From Rickettsiales bacterium (lineage in GTDB: Bacteria > Pseudomonadota > Alphaproteobacteria > Rs-D84): 7,603 bases of DNA. Made by a program: the position numbers and the translations under genes. Position 1 is the first letter of the stretch. Each line of letters starts with the position of its first letter. The stretch is from assembly GCA_031267375.1 (NCBI GenBank), contig JAIRZE010000108.1, forward strand, positions 1-7,603, in the 5' to 3' direction. The notes beneath the pieces were generated by a model. That model did no database searches. It saw only the letters and a list, made by a program, of their open reading frames with translations, and had not been told where the DNA came from. Below are positions 1-4,770 of the stretch, piece by piece.

Positions 1-57
1 CCCCCTTCGGGGGCACCCCTTTCCGGGGGAAAGGGGATTTGCCACCGAGCTTAAAAC
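1..57. repeat. Palindromic dispersed repeat, copy 1 (left part may be cut by the window edge)
   Basis: A hairpin with CCCCTTTCC at 16-24 and GGAAAGGGG at 28-36 (9 bp, GGG loop) is followed by ACCGAGCTTAA at 44-54. The same arrangement recurs at 1283-1339, where the right arm reads ACCGAGTTTAA (one change). The inner stems of the two copies differ by a compensatory T-A to C-G pair, so the fold appears conserved. A second small hairpin, CCCCC-TTC-GGGGG, occupies 1-13 and has no counterpart in copy 2. The matching left arm is not visible here. This looks like a REP-like or MITE-like intergenic palindrome; it might also terminate transcription from upstream. Confidence 0.6.
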
Positions 58-64
58 TTTTCAT

Positions 65-93
65 TTGCAGTATTGCTAATTCAGTGCTATCTT
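65..93 (+). promoter_or_regulatory. Promoter of leader RNA A
   Basis: A TG at 85-86 sits one base before TATCTT (88-93), forming an extended -10 element. A weak -35, TTGCAG (65-70), lies 17 bp upstream. Predicted transcription start is near 100. The -10 sits at exactly the same distance from the first leader hairpins as the perfect TATAAT of copy B (4759-4764), which supports both assignments. Confidence 0.55.
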
Positions 94-99
94 TGACGC

Positions 100-266
100 G
101 ACGCGAAGAATTTTCGCGCTGGGCTTGATCACCCAATGATTGGTGTCCGCAGGGACATAAAAAACTCCAACCCTTGGTTGGAGTGGCGTGAATATATTGA
201 ATAAGTGCCGCAATTTCAATCAATTGTGATCAAACTCCAACCACCTGATTTTCCGGTGGTTTTTCT
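100..266 (+). ncRNA. Structured leader RNA, copy A (putative attenuator or riboswitch-like element)
   Basis: The predicted RNA has hairpins in the order: 102-118 (CGCGAA/TTCGCG, 5-nt loop); 120-135 (TGGG/CCCA, 8-nt loop); 144-157 (TGTCC/GGACA); 164-184 (ACTCCAACC-CTT-GGTTGGAGT, 9 perfect pairs); 185-209 (GTGGC-type stem with a 15-nt loop at 190-204); 211-226 (CAATT/AATTG); and a terminator, 239-261 (AACCACC/GGTGGTT) followed by a T-rich tract. The same series occurs at 4771-4935 with many compensatory pair changes. ACTCCAACC is repeated exactly at 234-242, so GGTTGGAGT (176-184) could pair there and break the terminator stem. The element ends 16 nt before the start codon of the Cys-rich gene. 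Ligand or trigger is unknown; a free-standing sRNA is the alternative. I do not recognise the family. Confidence 0.6.
239..266 (+). terminator. Intrinsic terminator at the end of leader A
   Basis: Stem AACCACC (239-245) and GGTGGTT (255-261) with a 9-nt loop, followed by TTT-C-TTT. The stem is identical to that of copy B, while the loop sequence differs and keeps its length. It lies directly before the start of the Cys-rich gene, so expression from the leader promoter would need read-through or antitermination. Confidence 0.55.
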
Positions 267-282
267 TTACGGAATTTGCGCA

Positions 283-1269
283 ATGAAAAAAATTATAACA
301 GCCCTATTTTTTGCTTTTGCATTGTTCACAAACGCAATGGGCGTGAACAAGAAAGATGACCTGAATCAAATTACTTATACTTGCCTGCACAACAACAACA
401 AAACAGGTTTATATATATTTGATCACGACTTGAACAGGTATATGTGCCAAGGCAACAGAACAATGGATTGTTTTATTGGAATCTGCGGAAGCTGGTATGA
501 AAACAGCCGCTGGGATTCAAAACCATTATTATGCGACGGTTTCAGCAGAGAAGATTATAATAAATGGAAAAACGAAGACTGGATGGTCCGCATCGCGAAA
601 ACCTATGGCAGCGAAACCGCCAGCCGCGGTTTCTCGGACACATCTTGCGGCGCCTGGAAATGCGCAGATAATTTCGTTTTTAATATTAACACCGGAACCA
701 ATGAAAATACGGCTGAATGCATATCAAACAGCCAATGCTATACCCTGGGCGACGGAACCACATATCAGCCGAAAGACGGAAAATGTCAGCAAATCAAATG
801 GTGCTCGGACGCCGACGCGATATCGGACAGAAGAAAATTTTCAGCCAGCATACATACTATGTATAATCCGCCGGGAAAAAACTGTCAGAATTTCAAATGC
901 AAAAATCCTAACTATTGCCTGGAAGAGCAAACAGGATACTGTCAAAAGATAGAGCCGAACACTTTCGGCGGGCGATATATAAATTCCCAGTTTGTCTGCG
1001 CGTCCTGCGACGCGACAAAACCGGTGAACAGCGACGGCAATGCTTGCAGCGGCGGAAATGTTTCCAGTCCGAAAATTATGGAAAAATGCAAGGAATACCT
1101 GACGGCGGATTATAAAACCGCAACCAAGACATATCTGGCTGCAAAAAATGAGAACGGAGTAATAGAATCATTCCGGCAATGCAATATAGATCAATGTTGG
1201 AAAGACAAAGACTGCTGCGCGGAAAAAAGAAAACAGGACGGCATCCCCGGCGGCCCCTGCCCGATGTAA
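283..1269 (+). CDS. Secreted cysteine-rich protein, unknown function
   Basis: 328 residues. The N-terminus is a clear Sec signal peptide: two Lys, then a hydrophobic stretch (about residues 4-16) ending in TNAMG, with cleavage likely near residue 20. The mature part has no membrane segment and contains 24 Cys, including CxxCG-like spacings, a DCC pair near the C-terminus and a GGPCPM tail. This implies an extracytoplasmic, disulfide-rich protein. Ile, Asn and Lys codons are common and there is no recognisable catalytic motif. I chose ATG 283 because it starts the signal peptide and has ACGGAA (269-274) upstream. An in-frame GTG at 205 would add 26 residues in front of the signal peptide and would lie inside the leader RNA. 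The gene follows leader A and ends 13 bp before a palindromic repeat. It shares the leader type, secretion and Cys richness with the 5037-5849 product, but I see no clear alignment between them. It may be a surface or host-interaction protein; this is inference. Confidence 0.8.
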   Translation: MKKIITALFFAFALFTNAMGVNKKDDLNQITYTCLHNNNKTGLYIFDHDLNRYMCQGNRTMDCFIGICGSWYENSRWDSKPLLCDGFSREDYNKWKNEDWMVRIAKTYGSETASRGFSDTSCGAWKCADNFVFNINTGTNENTAECISNSQCYTLGDGTTYQPKDGKCQQIKWCSDADAISDRRKFSASIHTMYNPPGKNCQNFKCKNPNYCLEEQTGYCQKIEPNTFGGRYINSQFVCASCDATKPVNSDGNACSGGNVSSPKIMEKCKEYLTADYKTATKTYLAAKNENGVIESFRQCNIDQCWKDKDCCAEKRKQDGIPGGPCPM

Positions 1270-1282
1270 TTTGTAGATAATA

Positions 1283-1339
1283 TTAAACTCGGTGAAAAAT
1301 CCCCTTCCCACGGGGAAGGGGAATTTATACCGAGTTTAA
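1283..1339. repeat. Palindromic dispersed repeat, copy 2, possible bidirectional terminator
   Basis: Outer arms TTAAACTCGGT (1283-1293) and ACCGAGTTTAA (1329-1339) are perfectly complementary. They enclose a partly paired A/T section and an inner 9-bp stem, CCCCTTCCC (1301-1309) with GGGAAGGGG (1313-1321), loop ACG. It fills the gap between two convergent genes (stops at 1269 and 1348), the usual place for a bidirectional terminator, although no strong T tract follows the outer arms on either strand. It is related to the element at 1-57. Confidence 0.7.
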
Positions 1340-1347
1340 CAAAAACA

Positions 1348-2130
1348 TCATCTGAAAACCTTAATCTTCCGCAGCAACCTGAACACAAACCAATCAAGTA
1401 TAAAGCCATTGCGCACCGCCCAGTTTTGACGAAACGCCCGCGCGCGGTGCATATTCTGATTCCGCGCTTTGCGCCGCGCGCTATCCCTGTCATTCATAAT
1501 TGACGATTCGTTATAGCAATAATGATATTGCGTATGCGGCGCGATCGCTATCACGGGCGCCTTTTCAACCAATTTCAAAGTCCAAAACGCATCTTCCATA
1601 GCGCGCAAACCTTTTGGAAATTCTATTTTATTTTTTTTCAGGAAATCGCGCCGCGCCAGATAGCGCCACACGAAATTCACATCAATAACCCGCGTGCCGT
1701 AAACCCTTTGCCGCAATGATTTCAATACGCGCGGCCGATCATAAACTACGCTGGCATTGTACTTGTTTTCGTTATCAAACCCGCTGACGGAAACCGGCGC
1801 GTTCGCGCTTTCCATTGCTGCCAGCATAATTTCATAATAATCCGAATCAATCCAATCGTCCGAATCAATAAAGTGAACATATTCGCCGGTCGCCGCGGCA
1901 AACCCGTTGTTCCGTGCGTCGGAAAGCCCCATATTTTTCTGGCGGATTATTTTTATGCGCGGATCCTTTGCGGCATACTTTTGCAGAATAGCGATAGAGT
2001 TATCCGGCGATCCGTCATCTATGCAAATAATTTCCAGGTTATGATAAGTCTGATTGATAATGGAATCCAGGCATCGCGCCAGATACTTTTCAACTTTGTA
2101 TACGGGAATGATTACGGATATTTTTTTCAT
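1348..2130 (-). CDS. GT2-family glycosyltransferase
   Basis: 260 residues. It is predicted to transfer a sugar from a nucleotide-sugar donor to a surface glycan, at the cytoplasmic face of the membrane. GT-A fold signatures are in order: IIPVYKVEKYL at residues 7-17, DDGS at 38-41, DARNNG at 71-76 and the metal-binding DSDD at 89-92. A later MED motif near residue 180 is typical of this family. The C-terminus is basic, with no obvious membrane segment. The start ATG overlaps the stop of the preceding glycosyltransferase (ATGA), and AAAGGA lies about 10 nt upstream, implying translational coupling. It is a close paralog of that neighbour (identical block KYAAKDPRIKIIRQKNMG). Acceptor and sugar cannot be told from sequence. 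A capsule, LPS or O-chain role is inferred; no other polysaccharide genes are in the window. Confidence 0.9.
   Translation of the reverse strand: MKKISVIIPVYKVEKYLARCLDSIINQTYHNLEIICIDDGSPDNSIAILQKYAAKDPRIKIIRQKNMGLSDARNNGFAAATGEYVHFIDSDDWIDSDYYEIMLAAMESANAPVSVSGFDNENKYNASVVYDRPRVLKSLRQRVYGTRVIDVNFVWRYLARRDFLKKNKIEFPKGLRAMEDAFWTLKLVEKAPVIAIAPHTQYHYCYNESSIMNDRDSARRKARNQNMHRARAFRQNWAVRNGFILDWFVFRLLRKIKVFR
1928..1977. repeat. Near-identical block shared by the two glycosyltransferase genes (copy 1; copy 2 at 2719-2768)
   Basis: A 50-bp stretch matches 2719-2768 with two mismatches, including 32 identical bases in a row (1928-1959 and 2719-2750). It encodes the segment after DDGS. It marks recent duplication or gene conversion and gives direct homology about 791 bp apart for recombination that would fuse the two genes. 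Confidence 0.8.
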
Positions 2131-2990
2131 TTTATCACAATCCTTTTTTTATGATTGCGGCCGATGACGGGCAGCTTGTGATACCAGCGCGTAAGATGCC
2201 TGTTCAATCCGCGCGCGGCGGCGAATTTCTGCATATCCGACTTTGCCGATAAATACTGCGCGCGGCGCTTTGCCCGGTGCGCGGCGCTTTTATTTCCGGA
2301 CAGCCCTGTTTCATTTATGCGGTATTGGTACATAACGTCAGGCGCCACTGCGACAGATTCCGCCGCATACAGCATTTTTATAACGAACAATAAATCTTCC
2401 ATAACAATAGTCTTTGGAAATTGCAATTTGTTTTTGATTATGAAATCGCGGCGGATTAAATAGCGCCAAACCATTCCGCGGAAAAATGCAAAAGTCTTGC
2501 TGAACCGGTCATCGCCACTTAATACTAATGGCGATTTGTAAATAATTTCGCGCTTGGATTCTTCCCAAAATCCGCTGACCGCAACCAGCGCGCGCGCGGA
2601 TTCTGCGGCGCCCAGCATTATCTCGTAATAATCAGAATCTATTGTATCATCCGGATCAAAGAAATGAACATAGTCGCCCGTCGCGGCCAAAACCCCATTA
2701 TTGCGGGCGGTTGCCACGCCCATATTTTTCTGGCGGATTATTTTTATGCGGGGATCCTTTGCAGCATATTTTTTCAGAATAGCGACAGAGTTATCCGGCG
2801 ACCCGTCGTCAACGCAAATAATTTCCAGATTTCTATAAGATTGCGCCAAAATGGAATCCAATCCGCGCGCTAAAAACGGCTCTACATTAAAGATTGGAAT
2901 AATGACTGAAATCAATGGACAAATGGACAGATGGACAGATGGGCATTTCGTCCGATTCCTGACCTTTTGTCCTTTTGTCCTTTTGTCCAT
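2127..2990 (-). CDS. GT2-family glycosyltransferase with repeat-encoded N-terminus
   Basis: 287 residues from ATG 2990. GT-A motifs: ISVIIPIFNVE at 27-37, DDGS at 61-64, ATARNNG at 93-99 and DPDD at 112-115, with an MED motif further on. The usual start of this family lies just before ISVIIP. The first 26 residues (basic, Cys- and Pro-containing) are instead encoded by short tandem repeats. ATG 2990 has AAAGGA 9 nt upstream, just past the recA stop, so this start is plausible. A TTG at 2915 directly before ISVIIP would give a normal-length protein but lacks a Shine-Dalgarno sequence. The gene sits 15 bp after recA and overlaps the next glycosyltransferase by 4 bp, so the three probably share a transcript. 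Gain or loss of one 8-bp unit would shift the frame, so translation may be phase variable (inference). Confidence 0.85.
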   Translation of the reverse strand: MDKRTKGQKVRNRTKCPSVHLSICPLISVIIPIFNVEPFLARGLDSILAQSYRNLEIICVDDGSPDNSVAILKKYAAKDPRIKIIRQKNMGVATARNNGVLAATGDYVHFFDPDDTIDSDYYEIMLGAAESARALVAVSGFWEESKREIIYKSPLVLSGDDRFSKTFAFFRGMVWRYLIRRDFIIKNKLQFPKTIVMEDLLFVIKMLYAAESVAVAPDVMYQYRINETGLSGNKSAAHRAKRRAQYLSAKSDMQKFAAARGLNRHLTRWYHKLPVIGRNHKKRIVIK

Positions 2991-3000
2991 TGTCCATTGT
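2915..3000. repeat. Inverted pair of short tandem repeat arrays at a glycosyltransferase start
   Basis: On the + strand, ATGGACA[A/G] occurs three times at 2915-2938, followed by a degenerate ATGGGCAT (2939-2946). After a 16-bp spacer come three CCTTTTGT units (2963-2986) and two CCATTGT units (2987-3000). The arrays are inverted relative to each other (TGGACA versus TGTCCA), so either strand can fold into a hairpin. On the coding (-) strand the right array supplies the start ATG (2990) and another ATG 7 nt upstream (2997) in a different frame. Units of 7 and 8 bp are not multiples of three. Confidence 0.8.
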
Positions 3001-3005
3001 CCTTT

Positions 3006-4097
3006 TTATTCCGCCCCTTCATCCAAATCATCTTCTGCCGAAGGTCCAGTAGTCATAGACTCTGCAATGCCCGACGACTTCGCCATAATCTTGTCCAATA
3101 ATTCCTGCTGAACATCCGGGTGGTCTTTCAGCCATTTGCGAGCGTTAGCCTCTCCCTGGCCTATACGTTCGGAATTGTAAGAATAAAATGCGCCGGCTTT
3201 TTCAATAATGTCGTATTTCACACCCATATCCAGAATCTCGCTGATGCGGGAAATCCCTTCGCCATACATAATTTTGAAGTCCACAACGCGGAAAGGCGGC
3301 GCGACTTTGTTCTTTACAACTTTCACGCGCGTTTCGTTTCCGACAACTTCTTCCTTGTCTTTTATCGCGCCGGTGCGACGGATGTCCAAACGCACGGACG
3401 CATAGAACTTTAATGCGTTGCCGCCGGATGTAGTTTCCGGATTTCCGAACATAACGCCGATTTTCATACGAATCTGGTTAATAAAAATCATCAGAGTATT
3501 AGAGCGGGACACGCTGCCGGATAATTTTTTCAAAGACTGGGACATCAGGCGCGCGACGGTGCCCATATAGGTGTCGCCCATATTTCCTTCCAATTCCGCC
3601 TTGGTCACCAAAGCGGCGACCGAGTCTATGACAACGACATCAACCGCGCCGGATTTTACAAGAGTATCTGCAATTTCCAGAGCCTCTTCGCCGCTGGACG
3701 GCTGGGAAATAATAAGATTCGCGACATCAACGCCCAGCTTTTTCGCATAAGACGGATCCAGAGCGTTTTCAGCGTCTATGTAAGCGCAGGTTCCGCCTTT
3801 TTTTTGCGCTTCGGCAACGGCGTGCAGCGCCAGGGTGGTTTTTCCGGAAGATTCCGGCCCATAAATTTCAACAATGCGCCCCTTTGGATAACCGCCGATA
3901 CCCAGGGCTATATCCAGCCCCAAAGAGCCGGAAGATATGGCTTCTATGTTTTGTGTGGCACCGTCGCCCATAGACATAATCGCGTCTTTTCCAAATTGCT
4001 TTTTGATTTGGGCCAAAGCGGATTCCAGCGCGGGATTTGCGGCGCTGCCGGACTTTGCGGGCGCGGCGGATTCTTTTTCAACAGCCTTTTTTGCCAT
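3006..4097 (-). CDS. recA: RecA recombinase
   Basis: 363 residues, full length. RecA forms ATP-dependent filaments on single-stranded DNA, drives homologous strand exchange and stimulates LexA-type autocleavage where LexA exists. Visible motifs: Walker A GPESSGKT at 80-87, Walker B VVVIDS at about 154-159, loop L1 around EGNMGD (170-175), and the L2 region NQIRMKIGVMFGNPETTSGG (207-226). The C-terminal domain carries YGEGISR and RIGQGEANARKWL, with an acidic tail (AEDDLDEGAE). Compared with E. coli, the N-terminus is about 14 residues longer and rich in Ala, Lys and Ser. The start ATG has AAGGAGAT about 5-6 nt upstream. Glycosyltransferase genes follow within 15 bp, an unusual partner for recA. 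I see no alphaproteobacterial LexA box (GAAC-N7-GAAC or GTTC-N7-GTTC) upstream. Confidence 0.98.
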   Translation of the reverse strand: MAKKAVEKESAAPAKSGSAANPALESALAQIKKQFGKDAIMSMGDGATQNIEAISSGSLGLDIALGIGGYPKGRIVEIYGPESSGKTTLALHAVAEAQKKGGTCAYIDAENALDPSYAKKLGVDVANLIISQPSSGEEALEIADTLVKSGAVDVVVIDSVAALVTKAELEGNMGDTYMGTVARLMSQSLKKLSGSVSRSNTLMIFINQIRMKIGVMFGNPETTSGGNALKFYASVRLDIRRTGAIKDKEEVVGNETRVKVVKNKVAPPFRVVDFKIMYGEGISRISEILDMGVKYDIIEKAGAFYSYNSERIGQGEANARKWLKDHPDVQQELLDKIMAKSSGIAESMTTGPSAEDDLDEGAE

Positions 4098-4128
4098 AAA
4101 AATCTCCTTTTCCTTTTTTTATGGAACA

Positions 4129-4157
4129 ATTTTATCCGGGATTTGTCTTTTATGCAA
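4129..4157 (-). promoter_or_regulatory. Predicted recA promoter
   Basis: On the - strand, TTGCAT (4157-4152) is the -35 and TAAAAT (4134-4129) the -10, with a 17-bp spacer. The predicted start near 4122 leaves a short leader with AAGGAGAT before ATG 4097. The -10 matches the consensus at five of six positions; the -35 is weak, which fits a promoter helped by an upstream site. Confidence 0.45.
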
Positions 4158-4175
4158 TCATATAATTTTCATCTA

Positions 4176-4217
4176 GCATTTCTTGATACATAGTATATAC
4201 TATGTATCAAGAAATGC
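4176..4217. promoter_or_regulatory. Perfect 42-bp palindrome upstream of recA, probable HigA-type operator
   Basis: The sequence from GCATTTCTTGATACATAGTAT (4176-4196) onward is followed immediately by its exact reverse complement (4197-4217), with no loop bases. Its core TGATACATAGTATATACTA (4184-4202) recurs at 4635-4653, over the -10 of the adjacent HTH gene. The centre is about 75 bp upstream of the predicted recA start and 18 bp separate the palindrome from the -35. No T tract follows on either strand, so it is a poor terminator. Confidence 0.65.
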
Positions 4218-4255
4218 GAAAACAACCTTTAACCAAGACTCTTGATGTTTTAATG

Positions 4256-4618
4256 TTATTTGCCAGTTGTGATAACTATCTTATCTAATTTTTTAGAGAT
4301 CTTTCTTTTTACTTCATCTTGTTCAATTTGATGTTGAACAAAGATAAAATGCCCATCTTTCAAATTAAAGTACTTGCATAACCGCAAATCGGTATCAATG
4401 GAGATTCCACGCTTGCCATTTATTATATCAATAATGCGATTTGGGGCAACGCCAACCGCCCGCGCCAAAGCATTAGCAGATAAATTATATGGCTTTATCC
4501 AATTTTCATACAGATATGCGCCAACCTCTGTTTTATCTAGAAATTTCTTATAATAAGTCGTTGGCGTTAATGATTTCTTAAAAGATTTTATATCATTAGA
4601 ATTTGTTTTGCTTGTCAT
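4256..4618 (-). CDS. higA: HigA-like XRE-family antitoxin/regulator, no visible toxin partner
   Basis: 120 residues. The central and C-terminal part matches the HigA/VapI antidote family: WIKPYNLSANALARAVGV, then VAPNRIIDIINGKRGIS (about 57-73) with the family's NGKRGI signature and the DTDLRLCKYF helix. The first 40 residues are Lys/Ser/Thr-rich, with a YLYENW segment. HigA proteins bind palindromic operators at their own promoter and neutralise HigB, a RelE-like mRNA endonuclease. No HigB gene lies on either side in the window. I chose ATG 4618 because an upstream in-frame ATG (4642) lies inside the -10 region and could not be transcribed from that promoter; AGAGAAAAG precedes 4618. The gene is AT-rich compared with its neighbours, suggesting transfer. 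It may be an orphan antitoxin or a solitary regulator. Confidence 0.8.
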   Translation of the reverse strand: MTSKTNSNDIKSFKKSLTPTTYYKKFLDKTEVGAYLYENWIKPYNLSANALARAVGVAPNRIIDIINGKRGISIDTDLRLCKYFNLKDGHFIFVQHQIEQDEVKRKISKKLDKIVITTGK

Positions 4619-4634
4619 ACTTTTCTCTTTGTTC

Positions 4635-4671
4635 TGATACATAGTATATACTACGACAAACTATCTATCAA
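4635..4671 (-). promoter_or_regulatory. HigA-like gene promoter overlapping its operator
   Basis: On the - strand, TTGATA (4671-4666) and TATACT (4648-4643) are separated by 17 bp, a strong sigma70-type promoter with a start near 4636. The -10 lies inside the 12-bp palindrome TAGTATATACTA (4642-4653), part of the 19-bp core shared with the palindrome at 4176-4217. Binding of the product here would block its own promoter, the standard antitoxin autoregulation. Confidence 0.65.
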
Positions 4672-4680
4672 CAAGAAAAG

Positions 4681-4722
4681 TTATGCACGAAAATAAAAGA
4701 ACAATTATGTGCGAAAATAAAA
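4681..4722. repeat. Two 18-bp direct repeats with 24-bp period
   Basis: TTATGCACGAAAATAAAA (4681-4698) and TTATGTGCGAAAATAAAA (4705-4722) match at 16 of 18 positions. They lie in the divergent intergenic region between the HigA-like promoter and the promoter of leader B (-35 at 4736). They may be paired regulator sites. They also encode a 22-codon open frame (from ATG 4683), which I do not regard as a gene. Confidence 0.6.
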
Positions 4723-4735
4723 AATATAATTTCTC

Positions 4736-4764
4736 TTTTCAAAACCGATGATTTGTAATATAAT
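4736..4764 (+). promoter_or_regulatory. Promoter of leader RNA B
   Basis: Consensus -10 TATAAT (4759-4764) with TTTTCA (4736-4741) as -35 at 17-bp spacing. Predicted transcription start is near 4771. It stands in the same register to the leader hairpins as the copy A promoter. Confidence 0.65.
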
Positions 4765-4770
4765 ATCACT

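Noticed and set aside
120..135. tRNA-like T-loop in the leader hairpin (nTTnAnnA loop)
   Set aside because: The loop has 8 nt and lacks the A at the position needed for the T-loop reverse-Hoogsteen pair; no acceptor or anticodon arms.
205..282. GTG-initiated 26-residue N-terminal extension of the first Cys-rich protein
   Set aside because: It would lie inside the leader RNA and terminator and precede a perfect signal peptide; ATG 283 fits better.
476..952. 158-codon + strand frame inside the first Cys-rich gene
   Set aside because: Overlapping frame with no signal or family similarity; the 283-1269 frame has a signal peptide and ordered Cys.
2915..3000. CRISPR array
   Set aside because: Units are 7-8 bp with no spacers and there are no cas genes.
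4098..4175. LexA box upstream of recA
   Set aside because: Single GTTC/GAAC-like half sites exist (near 4124) but no pair at the required spacing.
3804..4193. + strand frame opposite recA
   Set aside because: It is antisense to the conserved recA frame and has no support of its own.
4176..4217. Terminator for the HigA-like gene
   Set aside because: The stem is AT-rich, loopless, and no T tract follows on either strand; operator identity with 4635-4653 explains it better.
4683..4751. 22-codon small protein gene upstream of leader B
   Set aside because: The frame is made mostly by two direct repeats, is very AT-rich and has no convincing ribosome binding site.
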